A stretch of 64,000 nt of DNA from NCBI RefSeq assembly GCF_010435965.1, contig NZ_JAAGAA010000005.1, forward strand, positions 62,001 to 126,000, given 5' to 3'. Shown here one piece after another: positions 26,883 through 36,769 of the stretch. How positions within the stretch are numbered: the first letter of the stretch is position 1; every line of letters starts with the position of its first letter. The notes beneath the pieces are model-generated. The model saw only the letters and a program-made list of their open reading frames with translations, searched no databases and was not told where the DNA came from. The translations under genes were made by a program, and so were the position numbers. This stretch comes from Crenobacter caeni. Its GTDB lineage: Bacteria > Pseudomonadota > Gammaproteobacteria > Burkholderiales > Chromobacteriaceae.

Positions 26883-28385
26883 TCAGCGGGAGGCAAAGGC
26901 GTTGCCGTCCGGATGGTTAGGCATTGAATGCGCTGCCGCCAGTGCCGCGCTTACGCAAGCGGTCAGCATCATGCAGCGCCCCGCGTCGAGCAGCCCTATG
27001 TGCAGGCGGCGGTAGAGCACGTCTTCCGCGGTGCGTGCGGCTTCGAACGCCTGCGCGTGCCGCGCGAAGTGGGCTAGGTCCGTGCTCGCCGCCGGCTCCC
27101 CGGCGAGCAAGGCCGCCTCCAGCGCTTCAGTGTCCCAGGTTGTCGCGTCCAGTAGCGGCAGCGTCGCCGTCACGCATTCCCGCCTGGGCAGCAGGCCGCG
27201 CGCGCAGGCGAGGCTGACCGCGTCCTCGGCCATCCTGCGGTAGGTCGTCCACTTGCCGCCGGTGACGGTGATCATATTGCCGAATTCGTGCACCAGCGCG
27301 TGTTCGCGCGACAGCCGCGCGGTGTCGTTTCCCGAGGCGCCTTGCGGGCTGTAGAGCGGGCGCAGCCCGGCGAAGGTCGCGCGGATGTCGGCGTGGCCCA
27401 GCGGCCTCTCTAGGTAGGCCGACGCGGTTTCAAGCAGCCAGCCGGTTTCGGCGGCGCTCGGTACAGGCGCCCAGTCGGGGGCGTCCGCCTCGACGTCGGT
27501 GGTGCCGAGCAGCACCCGGCCGTGCCAGGGCAGCGCGAACAGCACGCGCCCGTCCGGGGTTTTCGGGATCAGCATGCCCGATGTGAACGGTAGCACGGCG
27601 GGGTCGACCAGCAGGTGCGAGCCGCGCGAGAAGCGCAGCAGGGTCGGGGCGTCGGGGCTGGCCAGGCGCCGCACCCGGTCGGCCCACACCCCGGCAGCGT
27701 TGAAGACGACCCTGGCCGAGACGGCGCAGGCGAGGCCGGTTTCCGTGTCGCGGACGGTCAGCCGGCTGATGCCGGTGCTGTCCCGCTCAAGGCTTTCAAG
27801 GCGCATGTAATTCAGCGGCAGCGCGCCTTGCGCGTGCGCGGTGTGCATCAGGCTGATGGCGAGGCGCGCGTCGTCGAACTGCCCGTCCCAGTAGGCGACG
27901 CCGCCGGTGAGACCTTCGCGGCGGATGCCGGGCAGGCGGCGTAGCGTCTCTTCGCGGCTCAGCCACTCGGTGTCGCCCAGGCTTGCGTCGCCGGCGAGCG
28001 CGTCGTACAGGCCGAGTCCGACCCGCAGTTTCACGCGCTCGAGCTGCCCGTAACAGGGAACGACGACCTGCAGGCGGCGGGTGAGGTACGGCGCGTTGCG
28101 TAGCAACAGCGCGCGCTCGTGCAGCGCCTCGCGTACCAGCGCCACGCGGCCTTGCTGCAGGTAGCGCACGCCGCCGTGGACGAGTTTGGTGCTGCGGCTG
28201 GAGGTGCCGGCGGCGAAGTCCTGCGCGTCGACAAGCAGCGTCGAGAAGCCGCGGCTGGCGCTGTCCAGCGCGATGCCCAGCCCCGTCGCGCCGCCGCCGA
28301 TCACGGCGACGTCCCAGGCCTGTTGCGTGGCCAGCCGCTCAAGCAGGCGGGCGCGTGAAAGCGGCGCGGCGCGCGGGTGCTGCAT
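26883..28385 (-). CDS. glpD: Glycerol-3-phosphate dehydrogenase, FAD-dependent
   Basis: A 500-residue membrane-associated flavoenzyme oxidising sn-glycerol-3-phosphate to dihydroxyacetone phosphate and passing electrons to quinone. The FAD dinucleotide fold is VAVIGGGATGLGIALD near residue 26. It is followed by the family signature TSSRSTKLVHGGVRYL and the C-terminal ITVTGGKWTTYRRMAEDA. The length matches GlpD. No glpF, glpK or glpR is seen nearby. It lies 117 bases downstream of yciH on the same strand and is convergent with the sulfatase maturase gene. Confidence 0.92.
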   Translation of the reverse strand: MQHPRAAPLSRARLLERLATQQAWDVAVIGGGATGLGIALDSASRGFSTLLVDAQDFAAGTSSRSTKLVHGGVRYLQQGRVALVREALHERALLLRNAPYLTRRLQVVVPCYGQLERVKLRVGLGLYDALAGDASLGDTEWLSREETLRRLPGIRREGLTGGVAYWDGQFDDARLAISLMHTAHAQGALPLNYMRLESLERDSTGISRLTVRDTETGLACAVSARVVFNAAGVWADRVRRLASPDAPTLLRFSRGSHLLVDPAVLPFTSGMLIPKTPDGRVLFALPWHGRVLLGTTDVEADAPDWAPVPSAAETGWLLETASAYLERPLGHADIRATFAGLRPLYSPQGASGNDTARLSREHALVHEFGNMITVTGGKWTTYRRMAEDAVSLACARGLLPRRECVTATLPLLDATTWDTEALEAALLAGEPAASTDLAHFARHAQAFEAARTAEDVLYRRLHIGLLDAGRCMMLTACVSAALAAAHSMPNHPDGNAFASR

Positions 28386-28502
28386 GGTGTCCCCCTTGTG
28401 TGTGGCGGGCCGCGATTTTTCTTGTGAAGCGCGGCGGCCCTCGTTGCAGCTTAGGCAGGGGATGCGCTGGCGGGAAAGGCTGCTTGTGGCCAGGGTCGAG
28501 GC

Positions 28503-28850
28503 TTAGCCGCCGGCGCGTTTGACCGTCCAGCCTTTTGTGCCGAGCAGCGGCAGCAACTTGTCGACATGGGCGCCCTGGATCTCGATCACGCCGTCCTTGA
28601 GCGTGCCGCCGGCACCGCACGCGGTGCGCAGGGCCTTGGCGAACACGGCAAGTTCGTCGTCAACGAGGGGAACGCCGCTGATCACCGTGACCTCCTTGCC
28701 GCGGCGTACCTCGCGGCGCACGCGCACCACACCGTCGCCCTTAGGCCTGGCCACCTGGCAGGTGCAGCCGGTCAGCGGCTGGCGGCAGGCGGGGCACATG
28801 CTGCCGTGTTCGGTCGAGTAGACGAGGCCGCCCAGTCCCTTGTTTTTCAT
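28503..28850 (-). CDS. yciH: SUI1/YciH family translation initiation factor
   Basis: A 115-residue eIF1/SUI1-like protein. A short N-terminal zinc-ribbon-like stretch (CPACRQPLTGCTC) leads into the SUI1 domain, with GKEVTVISGVPL and the AKALRTACGAGGTLKDGVIEIQG core. In E. coli, YciH affects initiation fidelity. It follows the SMP-30 gene by 26 bases and appears to be the last gene of the trkA-to-yciH run. Confidence 0.88.
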   Translation of the reverse strand: MKNKGLGGLVYSTEHGSMCPACRQPLTGCTCQVARPKGDGVVRVRREVRRGKEVTVISGVPLVDDELAVFAKALRTACGAGGTLKDGVIEIQGAHVDKLLPLLGTKGWTVKRAGG

Positions 28851-28876
28851 GTTGCTTGTCCTTGCTGGTCGGGGTG

Positions 28877-29749
28877 TCAGAGGGCGGCGCAGGGCTCGGG
28901 CAGGCCGGCGACGTCCATGTCGACGGCGAACAAGTCGCCCGAGCGCGGCCAGGCGGCGAGTTCGGCCGCGCTGCGCTTCTCGCGCGAAGTGGTGATGTAA
29001 AGGGTCTTCAGGTTCGCGCCCCCGAAGGCGACCATGGTCGGCCAGCGCGCGGGCACGTTAAGCCGGCCGACGGTGTGCCCGGTCTCTATATCCAGCCCCA
29101 GCACGCACGCGCCGTCGAACAGCGCAACCCAGTAAGTGCCGGCCGCGTCGAACGCGGCGCCGTCCGGCCGGCCTTCATCCGCCGCAAAGCGGCGCACCAG
29201 TGCTCGCTCGCCGCAGATCTCGCCGTGTTCATCCAGCGGGTAGCGCCAGAGGGCCGGGCCGCGGGTGTCGGCGTGCATCAGCCACCGCCCGTCGGGGCTG
29301 AACGCGAGCCCGTTGGAGACGGTCACGTCTCCCGCGACCACGTCGCTCTGCCCGTCCGGGCGCACGCGCACGAGCTTGCCGTTCGGTGCGTCGCGCGGCT
29401 CCCAGAGGGTGCCGGCCCAGAAGTTGCCGTGAGCATCGGCGCGACCGTCGTTGAAGCGCGAACACGCCGGGTCGGTCGGGTTGGGCGCGAGCATCTTTTC
29501 CAGCACGCCGTCGGCGTCGGTGAGGTACACACCGTCGCGCAGCGCGACGACAAAGCCGCCGGTTTGCCTCAGCGCGAAGCAGCCTATCTGCTGCAGGAAA
29601 GGGTAGCGGCGCAAGCCGCCCTGCGCGTCCAGCCGCAACAGGGTTTGTCCGGTGATGTCTACCCAGTAGAGCGCCTGCTCCGCCACGCTCCAGCGCGGGC
29701 ACTCGCCCAATTCGGCCGCGTTTTCGACCACCGTGCGCAGGTTTTTCAT
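28877..29749 (-). CDS. SMP-30/gluconolactonase family protein
   Basis: A 290-residue six-bladed beta-propeller lactonase-type hydrolase. It begins with the family [19 protein letters not shown]. The metal-site residues are in [37 protein letters not shown] and [19 protein letters not shown]. Calcium or zinc-dependent sugar lactonase activity is likely; the substrate is unknown. Its ATG overlaps the cca stop (ATGA), so translation is coupled to cca, an unexpected partner. Confidence 0.88.
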   Translation of the reverse strand: MKNLRTVVENAAELGECPRWSVAEQALYWVDITGQTLLRLDAQGGLRRYPFLQQIGCFALRQTGGFVVALRDGVYLTDADGVLEKMLAPNPTDPACSRFNDGRADAHGNFWAGTLWEPRDAPNGKLVRVRPDGQSDVVAGDVTVSNGLAFSPDGRWLMHADTRGPALWRYPLDEHGEICGERALVRRFAADEGRPDGAAFDAAGTYWVALFDGACVLGLDIETGHTVGRLNVPARWPTMVAFGGANLKTLYITTSREKRSAAELAAWPRSGDLFAVDMDVAGLPEPCAAL

Positions 29750-30966
29750 GCGCGGACCCCGGCCATCGCCTGTGCCACCGCCGCCACGCGCGCGCGCTCG
29801 ACTTCGGCGGGGATGGCGCGCTTGTCGGCGCAGCCTTGCGCGATAGCGCCGGCGTCGACCCCGTGCGCGGCATCGAGCAGCCGGGCAAGGTAGGCGGCCT
29901 GCGGGTAGGGCGTGTCCTCGAAGCCCAGCCGGCCGCGCGCGTCGGCCACGCAGGCGTCCAAGAAACGCGTAAAGCGCTCGGGTCGGCGCAGCGCGTCGGT
30001 GTCGCGGAACAGGCGCAGCACGGTGTCGGCGCGCATCTCGCGCGCGACATGCACCTTGGTGTGGTAGAGGCAGGTGATGCGCGCCAGTTCGCGGCATTCG
30101 GCGGGCACCCGCAGCCGCTCGCACAGCGACAGCAGCGGCTTCTCGCCGCGTGCCTCGTGGCCGATATGGCGCGGCAGGATATCGGCCGGCGTCAGCGCCT
30201 TGCCCAGGTCGTGGGTCAGGCAGGCGAAGCGCGTGTCCAGCGGCAGGCCCATCCGTGCGGCGGTGTCGAGCACCATCCGCGTGTGCACGAGGGTGTCGAC
30301 TTCCGGGTGGTAGTCGGCGCGCTGCGGCACGCCGGCGAGCGCGGCGACTTCGGGCAGCACGCGCGCGAGCGCGCCGCATTCGGCGAGCACTTCGAGCATG
30401 CGCGAAGGCCTCTCTTCCATCAGCCCCTTGGCGAACTCCGCCCACACCCGCTCGGGCACCAGCGCGTCGACTTCGCCGTTGTCCACCATCTGGCGCATCA
30501 GCGCCATCGTCGCGGGGGCGACGCTAAATCCGAAGCGTGCGGCGAAGCGCGCGACGCGCAGGATGCGTACCGGGTCTTCGGCGAAGGCGGGGCTGACGTG
30601 GCGCAGCACGCCGGCGGCCAAATCCGCCTGCCCGCCGTAAGGGTCGGTCAGCGCGCCGTTATCGTCCTCGGCGATCGCGTTGATGGTCAGGTCGCGCCGG
30701 GCCAGGTCTTCTTCCAGCGTGACCTCGGGCGAGGCGTGGAACACGAAGCCGTGGTAGCCGGCACCCGTCTTGCGCTCGGTGCGCGCCAGCGCGTACTCCT
30801 CGTGGGTCTTGGGGTGCAGGAACACCGGAAAGTCGCGGCCGACCGGGCGGAAGCCCAGGTCCACCAGTTCTTCGGTGCTGGCGCCGACCACCACCCAGTC
30901 GCGGTCCTTCACCGGCAGGCCCAGCAGGCGGTCGCGCACGGCGCCGCCGACGGTATAGCATTTCAT
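29746..30966 (-). CDS. cca: Multifunctional CCA tRNA nucleotidyltransferase
   Basis: A 406-residue enzyme adding or repairing the 3' CCA of tRNAs. The class II nucleotidyltransferase head has [25 protein letters not shown] with the catalytic DxD, then [10 protein letters not shown] and the R-rich [18 protein letters not shown]. The C-terminal HD phosphohydrolase domain ([16 protein letters not shown]) marks the long, multifunctional bacterial form. It starts 9 bases after the NDUFA9-like gene stop. Confidence 0.95.
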   Translation of the reverse strand: MKCYTVGGAVRDRLLGLPVKDRDWVVVGASTEELVDLGFRPVGRDFPVFLHPKTHEEYALARTERKTGAGYHGFVFHASPEVTLEEDLARRDLTINAIAEDDNGALTDPYGGQADLAAGVLRHVSPAFAEDPVRILRVARFAARFGFSVAPATMALMRQMVDNGEVDALVPERVWAEFAKGLMEERPSRMLEVLAECGALARVLPEVAALAGVPQRADYHPEVDTLVHTRMVLDTAARMGLPLDTRFACLTHDLGKALTPADILPRHIGHEARGEKPLLSLCERLRVPAECRELARITCLYHTKVHVAREMRADTVLRLFRDTDALRRPERFTRFLDACVADARGRLGFEDTPYPQAAYLARLLDAAHGVDAGAIAQGCADKRAIPAEVERARVAAVAQAMAGVRA

Positions 30967-30975
30967 CTTGACGTC

Positions 30976-31911
30976 TTAATTGGCTCGGTAACGGTCGAGG
31001 CGCGCCGCGTGGCTGTCCTCGCCAAGATAAGCGGGCACCACCGCCTCCAGCGCGCTGGGCGTGAAGCCCAGCAGGTCGGCGGGGAAGGGCGCGAGGCTGA
31101 CGTTGTCGACCTGCAGGGACTTCACATTGTCGCGGCTGATCAGCGTGGGGCCGGGCAGGCACTCCATCAGCGTCGCCTGCAGCATGGCAAGCGGGGCCGG
31201 CAGCGGGACAACCGTGCGCGGGTGGCCGGTCATTTCGCCGACGTAGCGCACCAGTTCGGCCAGCGTGTAGCTGTGCGGCCCGGCCAGCTCCAGCACCTGC
31301 CCGATGGTCGCGGGGCGCTCAAGGCAGGCAGCGATGGCGCGCGCGACGTCCTCGACCCACACCGGCGCGAAGCGGGTGTCGGCGCCGGCGAGCGGCAGCA
31401 GCGGCAGGTGCCGGCACAGGCTGGCGAACAGGTTGAGGAAGCTGTCGCCGCGCCCGAACACCACCGACGGGCGCAGGATGGTCCAGGCAAGGCCGCTTTG
31501 TTCGATCACGCGCTCGCCCAGCGCCTTGGTCTGCTGGTAGTCGGACGGCGCGTGCGCGTCCGCGCCCAGCGCGCTGACATGCACGAGCCGGCGCACGCCG
31601 GCCTCGCGCATTGCGCGGGTGAGGGTTTCGGGCAGCGTGACATGCGCGCGTTCGAAGTCGCGCCTGCGCCCGTGCAGGATGCCGACCAGGTTGACCACCG
31701 CGTCGTGGCCGGCGAGCAGGCGCGTGAGCGAACCCTCGTCGTAGACGTCGGCCGCCACCACGTTCACGCCGGGCAGCACCGACAGTGCCGGGTGGCTGTC
31801 CGGGCGGCGGCTCACGACGGTGAGCAGCGCACCCTGCCGGGTCAGGTACTCGGCGACGGTGCTGCCGATAAAGCCGCTGCCGCCTATCAGTGCGATGCGA
31901 GGTGCGTCCAT
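30976..31911 (-). CDS. NDUFA9-like NAD(P)-binding reductase (complex I-associated type)
   Basis: A 311-residue atypical short-chain dehydrogenase. The NAD(P) fold begins IALIGGSGFIGSTVAEYL. The YxxxK position is present as YQQTKALGE. The C-terminal part (LAELVRYVGEMTGH, LPAPLAMLQATLMECLPG, TLISRDNVKSLQVDN) is characteristic of the family related to the mitochondrial complex I subunit NDUFA9. The start has GGAGA 6-7 bases upstream. It lies 26 bases downstream of slt and just before cca. Its substrate is unknown. Confidence 0.85.
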   Translation of the reverse strand: MDAPRIALIGGSGFIGSTVAEYLTRQGALLTVVSRRPDSHPALSVLPGVNVVAADVYDEGSLTRLLAGHDAVVNLVGILHGRRRDFERAHVTLPETLTRAMREAGVRRLVHVSALGADAHAPSDYQQTKALGERVIEQSGLAWTILRPSVVFGRGDSFLNLFASLCRHLPLLPLAGADTRFAPVWVEDVARAIAACLERPATIGQVLELAGPHSYTLAELVRYVGEMTGHPRTVVPLPAPLAMLQATLMECLPGPTLISRDNVKSLQVDNVSLAPFPADLLGFTPSALEAVVPAYLGEDSHAARLDRYRAN

Positions 31912-31937
31912 GTCCGTCTCCTTGTCAGTGCCTCGGC

Positions 31938-33788
31938 CTATTTGGCCGCGATGGTGCCCATGCGCGCGGTGAGCGAGGTCTCGCCTTCGCCCGACTGCGC
32001 CGCGTACTCGACAGCATTCGCCATCACCTTTTGCACATAGTCGCGCGTCTCGGTGAACGGGATGGTCTCGGCGTAGATCGCGCCCTCCAGCGGGCGGCTG
32101 TCGCGCCACGCGCGCGCGCGGCCCGGGCCCGCGTTGTAGCCGGCGGTCGCCAGCACCGGGTGGCCGGTGGTGTCGAGCACGTGGCGCAGGTACCAGGTGC
32201 CCAGGTGGATGTTGGTGTCGACGTCGTTCACGTCGAAACTGTCCATGCCGACCTTGGCGGCGACCCAGCGCGCGGTGGCGGGCATCAGCTGCATCAACCC
32301 CTGCGCACCGACCCCCGAGCGCGCGACGGTGACGAAGCGGCTCTCCTGGCGCATCAGCCCGTACACCCACGCCGGATCGACTTCGAGCTGCGCGGCGTAG
32401 CGTCGCGTCGCGTCGCGGTACGGGGTCAAGAAGCGCAGGCCGAAGTTGTGCTGGTTCTTGGTGCGCTCGGCGCTGTAGATCGCCATGTCGTAGTAGCCGC
32501 GCGCGCGGCCGTACTCGGCGGCGGCGATCAGTGCCTTGTCGTCCTTGCCGCGCATCGCCCAGCGCCATTCGCGCCGGCCTTCTTCCAAGAGCGCCGGCTC
32601 GCCCTTCTCGCGCGCGTAGTCGAACAGCAGGCTCGCGCGGCGGATCGCGGGCTCGGCGCCGGCGCGCGCGATATCGGCGTCGCTGGCAGAGAGCGGGGAG
32701 GGCGGCGCCGAGACGCTGCTGCCCAGCGCCTCGCGCGCGAGGATGCCGTAGTAGTTGTGTTCGGACGACAGTTGCACGAGGCGGGCCTGTCCCTGCGCGC
32801 GCTGCCCCAGCGCAAGTTCGGCGCGGGCGCGCCAGTAGCGCCACGCGCCCTTGGCGGCGAGCTTGGCCGGCATCTTCGAGGTGACGGCGAGCACGGTGTT
32901 CCAGTCTTCGGCGCGCAAGGCGGCGCGCGCCCACCATTCCCACTGCTCGGGGGTCAGCTCGGACGGCAGCGCGCGCGAAAACCAGATCAGCGCGTTGCCC
33001 GCGTCCTGCTTGCGCGCGGCCAACAGCGCGAGCTGCCCCCAGCCGAACGCCGCCTGCTCGGCGGTCAGCGTGGGCGCGAGGCGGGTGAGCTCGGCGGCGG
33101 CGCCGGAGAGGTCGCTCTTGCCCTGGCGGACGACGCCGATCACCGCGGCCTCGTTGCTGCCCGAGGTGAAGAATTCTTCGGAGAGGCCGGCCGCGGCGGC
33201 GAGGCCGCGCGCGACGGTCACGTAATTGATCGCAACCAGCGAGCGTACCCGCGATCTGACCTCGTCGGCCGACAGCGTGCCTTGCCGGGCCGCCTCGTTA
33301 AGTAAAGCATTGCAGCCGTCCGGCAGTTTCAGCTTGTCGAGCAGGTCGGCGTCGGGCTGGGCCTTCTGGCCGGCCTTCAGTTCGGCGAGCGTCGCGTAGC
33401 AGGCGGTCTCGGTGTCGCGTTCGTCTGCGGGTACGCGGCGGATCTCGCGCGCGAAGGCAGCCCAGTCGTTGTCCTTGCCCAGGCGCTTCAACCATTCGCC
33501 GGTCAGCCTTTCGCTCAGCGTGGACGCAGGCTCGGCGGCGAGGAAGGCGCGCGCCGGCGCGTCGTCGCCGTTTTCCAGCGCGAGAAGCGCCTGCCAGTAG
33601 CGCGGGTAGGCGGCGAGGGCGTCGGCGCGGGTCGCCTCGACGGTGCGCGCAAGCGTCGCGGCGTCTTTCTGGCGCCACGCGTTGCGCGCGGCAACCAGTT
33701 CGTCACCGGTGTCCGCCGCGGCGTAGGGGATCAGGCCCGCGACGAGGGTCGCGATCAGCAAAGTCTTTTTCATCGTATTGGGCGTCAT
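31938..33788 (-). CDS. slt: Soluble lytic murein transglycosylase
   Basis: A 616-residue periplasmic lytic transglycosylase cutting peptidoglycan glycan strands. A signal peptide (KKTLLIATLVAGLIPYAAA) is followed by a long alpha-helical superhelix of TPR-like repeats and then the C-terminal SLT domain (about 460-600). The catalytic Glu is in VYGLMRQESRF, followed by GAQGLMQLMPATA and NIHLGTWYLRHV with AGYNAGPGRA. The start at 33788 overlaps the trkH stop (ATGA). An internal ATG at 33773 would still give a complete signal peptide and is a plausible alternative. Confidence 0.92.
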   Translation of the reverse strand: MTPNTMKKTLLIATLVAGLIPYAAADTGDELVAARNAWRQKDAATLARTVEATRADALAAYPRYWQALLALENGDDAPARAFLAAEPASTLSERLTGEWLKRLGKDNDWAAFAREIRRVPADERDTETACYATLAELKAGQKAQPDADLLDKLKLPDGCNALLNEAARQGTLSADEVRSRVRSLVAINYVTVARGLAAAAGLSEEFFTSGSNEAAVIGVVRQGKSDLSGAAAELTRLAPTLTAEQAAFGWGQLALLAARKQDAGNALIWFSRALPSELTPEQWEWWARAALRAEDWNTVLAVTSKMPAKLAAKGAWRYWRARAELALGQRAQGQARLVQLSSEHNYYGILAREALGSSVSAPPSPLSASDADIARAGAEPAIRRASLLFDYAREKGEPALLEEGRREWRWAMRGKDDKALIAAAEYGRARGYYDMAIYSAERTKNQHNFGLRFLTPYRDATRRYAAQLEVDPAWVYGLMRQESRFVTVARSGVGAQGLMQLMPATARWVAAKVGMDSFDVNDVDTNIHLGTWYLRHVLDTTGHPVLATAGYNAGPGRARAWRDSRPLEGAIYAETIPFTETRDYVQKVMANAVEYAAQSGEGETSLTARMGTIAAK

Positions 33789-35275
33789 TTTCGCCAGAAC
33801 GCGGGCGTAAACAGGATCAGCAGGGTAAAGAGCTCGAGGCGGCCCAACAGCATCGCCAGCGCGCACACCCAGGTCTGGAAGTCGGTCAGCCCCGCGTAGT
33901 TGGCGGCCGGCCCGACCTGGCCCAGGCCCGGGCCCGTGTTGTTGATGCACGAGATCACCGCGCTGAACGAGGTCATGAAGTCCAGCCCCGAGGCGATCAT
34001 CACGAAGGTCAGCACGATGATGCTCATCACGTACACGAAGATGAAGCCGAGCACCGAGAACGCGACGCTGTCCGGCAGCGCGCGGCCGTTGACCTTCAAG
34101 GGCAGGACAGCGCGCGGGTGCAGAAGTTGCGTCGTCTCGCGCTGCGCCTGCCGGAACAGGATCAGCGTGCGGATCATCTTGATGCCGCCGCCGACCGAGC
34201 CGGAACTCGCGGTAAAGCACGACAGGAACATCATCCATAGTGGCACGAAGATCGGCCACTGCGCGTAGTCGGCGCTGGCAAAGCCCGAGTCGGTCGCGAT
34301 CGAGATCACGTTGAAGCTGACGTGGCGCAGCGCGGCGCCGAAGGTGTAGATCTCGCGCCACCACAGGAAGGCCGACAGCATCAGGATGGAGCCGAAGATC
34401 ACCGCCAGCACCGCGATCGCTTCGGAGTCGGCGCGGTAAGGCTTGAGCGATTTCTGGCGCAGCGCGTAGAAGTGCGTCGCGTAGTTGAGGCCGGAGATCA
34501 GCGTGAAGCCGGCGATGATCAGCTCGATCGGCAGCGAGTCGAAGTGGCCGACACTGGCGTCCTTGGTCGAGAAACCGCCCAGCGCGACGGTGGACAGGCC
34601 GTGGCACAGCGCGTCGAACCAGTCCATGCCGGCGGCTTTCAGCGAGAGGATGCACAGCAGCGTGAACACGCAATAGAGCAGCCACAGGCTCTTGGCCGCC
34701 TGCGCGATGCGCGGCGCCAGCTTGGCGTCCTTCATCGGGCCGGGCATCTCGGCCTTGTAGATCTGCATGCCGCCGACGCCGAACATCGGCAGGATGGCGA
34801 CTGCCAGTACGATGATCCCCATGCCGCCCAGCCACTGCATGAAGTGGCGCCAGAAGTTGATCGCCGGCGGCAGGGTGTCGAGCGAGGAGAGCACGGTCGC
34901 GCCGTTGGTGGTCAGCGCCGAAATCGACTCGAAAAAGGCATCGGTGAACGACAAGTCCGGGTCGTGCAGCATGAACGGCATCGCCGAGGTCGCAGCCAGC
35001 CCGATCCACAGCGTCACCACCAGGATGAAGCCGTCGCGCGGCTTGAGTTCGGCCTCGTAGCGGCGGGTCGCCGCCCACAGGAAGAGGCCGATGGCGAGGC
35101 CGGCGACGGCGGCCAGCAGGAAGTTCTCCAGCGTCTGGTCGCGGTAGACGACCGAAACGACGGCGGGCACGGCGAACATGCACGAAAAGAGCATGATCAG
35201 CTTGGACATGATGTGCGCGACCGGCAGCAGCTTGCCGAGCGCGCCGGCGCTCGCGCGGTGGGCGATCTCGTTCAT
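33785..35275 (-). CDS. trkH: Trk potassium uptake protein TrkH
   Basis: A 496-residue inner-membrane potassium channel subunit with about ten membrane helices and four selectivity-filter-like repeats: TTNGATVL, STVALGGFSTKD, ATDSGFAS and NTGPGLGQVG. The glycine of each filter is retained. The start is one base into the trkA stop (TGATG overlap) and the stop overlaps slt. It acts with cytoplasmic TrkA encoded immediately upstream. Confidence 0.95.
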   Translation of the reverse strand: MNEIAHRASAGALGKLLPVAHIMSKLIMLFSCMFAVPAVVSVVYRDQTLENFLLAAVAGLAIGLFLWAATRRYEAELKPRDGFILVVTLWIGLAATSAMPFMLHDPDLSFTDAFFESISALTTNGATVLSSLDTLPPAINFWRHFMQWLGGMGIIVLAVAILPMFGVGGMQIYKAEMPGPMKDAKLAPRIAQAAKSLWLLYCVFTLLCILSLKAAGMDWFDALCHGLSTVALGGFSTKDASVGHFDSLPIELIIAGFTLISGLNYATHFYALRQKSLKPYRADSEAIAVLAVIFGSILMLSAFLWWREIYTFGAALRHVSFNVISIATDSGFASADYAQWPIFVPLWMMFLSCFTASSGSVGGGIKMIRTLILFRQAQRETTQLLHPRAVLPLKVNGRALPDSVAFSVLGFIFVYVMSIIVLTFVMIASGLDFMTSFSAVISCINNTGPGLGQVGPAANYAGLTDFQTWVCALAMLLGRLELFTLLILFTPAFWRK

Positions 35276-36651
35276 CAGAAGAACCCCAGCTTGACCTGGA
35301 CCAGCTGCTCGATCTCGCGCACCTGGTGGCGGCGCGACACGAAGATGATCAGGTGGTCACCGTCGGCGAGCACCTCGTCGTGGTGCGCCATGCGCACCTC
35401 GTCGCCGCGCACCAGCGCACAGATGCGGCAGCCTTGCGGCATCTCGATCTCGTCGATGCGCCGCCCGACCAAGCGCGAGGTCTTGACGTCGCCGTGGATC
35501 ACCACCTCCATCGCCTCGGCGCTGCCGCCGCGCAAGGGGTGCACCGCCTCGACGTCGCCGCGGCGCAGGTGGGCGAGGATGGAGCCGATGGTGGAGAGGT
35601 GGGGCGAGACGGCGATGTCGATGCGGTGGCCCTCGAGCAGGCCCACGTAGCTGGAGCGGTTAACCAGCGCGATCACGCGGCGCGCGCCCATGCGCTTGGC
35701 GAGCAGCGCCGACATCACGTTGTCCTCGTCGTCGTTGGTCAGCGCGCAGAACACGTCCATCTCGTCGATGTTCTCGGCTTCCAAGAGTTCCTCGTCGGTC
35801 GCCTCGCCCTGCAGCACCAGCGCGTGCTCGAGCTCTTCGCCCAGGCGCCGGCAGCGCTCGAGGCCGTGGTCGATGACCTTCACCTGGTAACCCGCCTGCT
35901 CGAGCAATCGGGCCAGACGGAAACCGATATTGCCGCCGCCGGCGATCATCACGCGACGGATCGGCGGGTCGTCCTTGCGCAGTTCGGCGAGCACGTCGCG
36001 TACCGCGTCGGGCTGGGCGAGGAAGAACACCTCGTCGTCGCACTGGATCTCGGTGTTGCCGGTGGGCAGGATCAGCGAGTCTTCGCGGTCGATCGCGCAG
36101 ATGCGGCAGTTGGCCTCGGGCAGGTCCTGGCGGATGCGGCGCAGCTCGCGCCCGACCAAGAGGCCGCCCCTGAGCGTCTGGGTCGCCACCAGCTGCACGC
36201 GGCCGTCGGCAAAGTCGAGCACCTGCAGCGCGCCCGGGTACTCGAACAGGCGGAACAGGTTGTGGGTGACGATCTGCTCCGGGCAGATCGCGTAGTCGAC
36301 CATGAATTCCTCGAGCAGGCCCTCGCCGCCGTACTCGACGTAGTCGCTGGCGCGGATGCGCGCGATCTTGGTCGGGATGTTGAAGCGGCTGCCGGCGATC
36401 TTGCACGCGGCGAGGTTGGTCTCGTCGTTGCGGGTGAGCGCGAGCAGCATGTCGCAGTCGGCGGCGCCGGCGCGCTCGAGCACCGACGGGTGCGCGGCGT
36501 TGCCGACCACGGTCTGGATGTCCAGCCTGTCCTGCAGCTTCTTGAGCAAGGCGGCGTCGAGGTCGACCACCACGATGTCGTTGTCGTCGGAGACCAGGTT
36601 TTCGGCGACGCGCGCGCCGACCTGGCCGCCGCCGAGGATGATGATTTTCAC
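35275..36651 (-). CDS. trkA: Trk system potassium uptake protein TrkA
   Basis: A 458-residue cytoplasmic NAD(H)-binding gate regulator of TrkH. It has two RCK_N Rossmann units, KIIILGGGQVGARVAENL at the start and VMIAGGGNIGFRLARLLE near residue 232, each followed by an RCK_C domain. The start is GTG at 36651. It appears to head the run trkA-trkH-slt-NDUFA9-like-cca-SMP30-yciH. No other trk gene is in the window. Confidence 0.95.
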   Translation of the reverse strand: MKIIILGGGQVGARVAENLVSDDNDIVVVDLDAALLKKLQDRLDIQTVVGNAAHPSVLERAGAADCDMLLALTRNDETNLAACKIAGSRFNIPTKIARIRASDYVEYGGEGLLEEFMVDYAICPEQIVTHNLFRLFEYPGALQVLDFADGRVQLVATQTLRGGLLVGRELRRIRQDLPEANCRICAIDREDSLILPTGNTEIQCDDEVFFLAQPDAVRDVLAELRKDDPPIRRVMIAGGGNIGFRLARLLEQAGYQVKVIDHGLERCRRLGEELEHALVLQGEATDEELLEAENIDEMDVFCALTNDDEDNVMSALLAKRMGARRVIALVNRSSYVGLLEGHRIDIAVSPHLSTIGSILAHLRRGDVEAVHPLRGGSAEAMEVVIHGDVKTSRLVGRRIDEIEMPQGCRICALVRGDEVRMAHHDEVLADGDHLIIFVSRRHQVREIEQLVQVKLGFF

Positions 36652-36769
36652 GTGTATTGTCCGGCAGAAGGCTTGTTTGCCGGCATTTTACCGTGACTGG
36701 CGCCTTGGTGGCGGGCCGCCGGCACCTGGCGTGCGCGGCGGGCGTGGGTTTGAGGCCTGCCGGCCGGCG

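Noticed and set aside
29836-32040. 734-codon plus-strand open frame opposite cca and the NDUFA9-like gene
   Set aside because: Antisense to two well-supported genes and without motifs.
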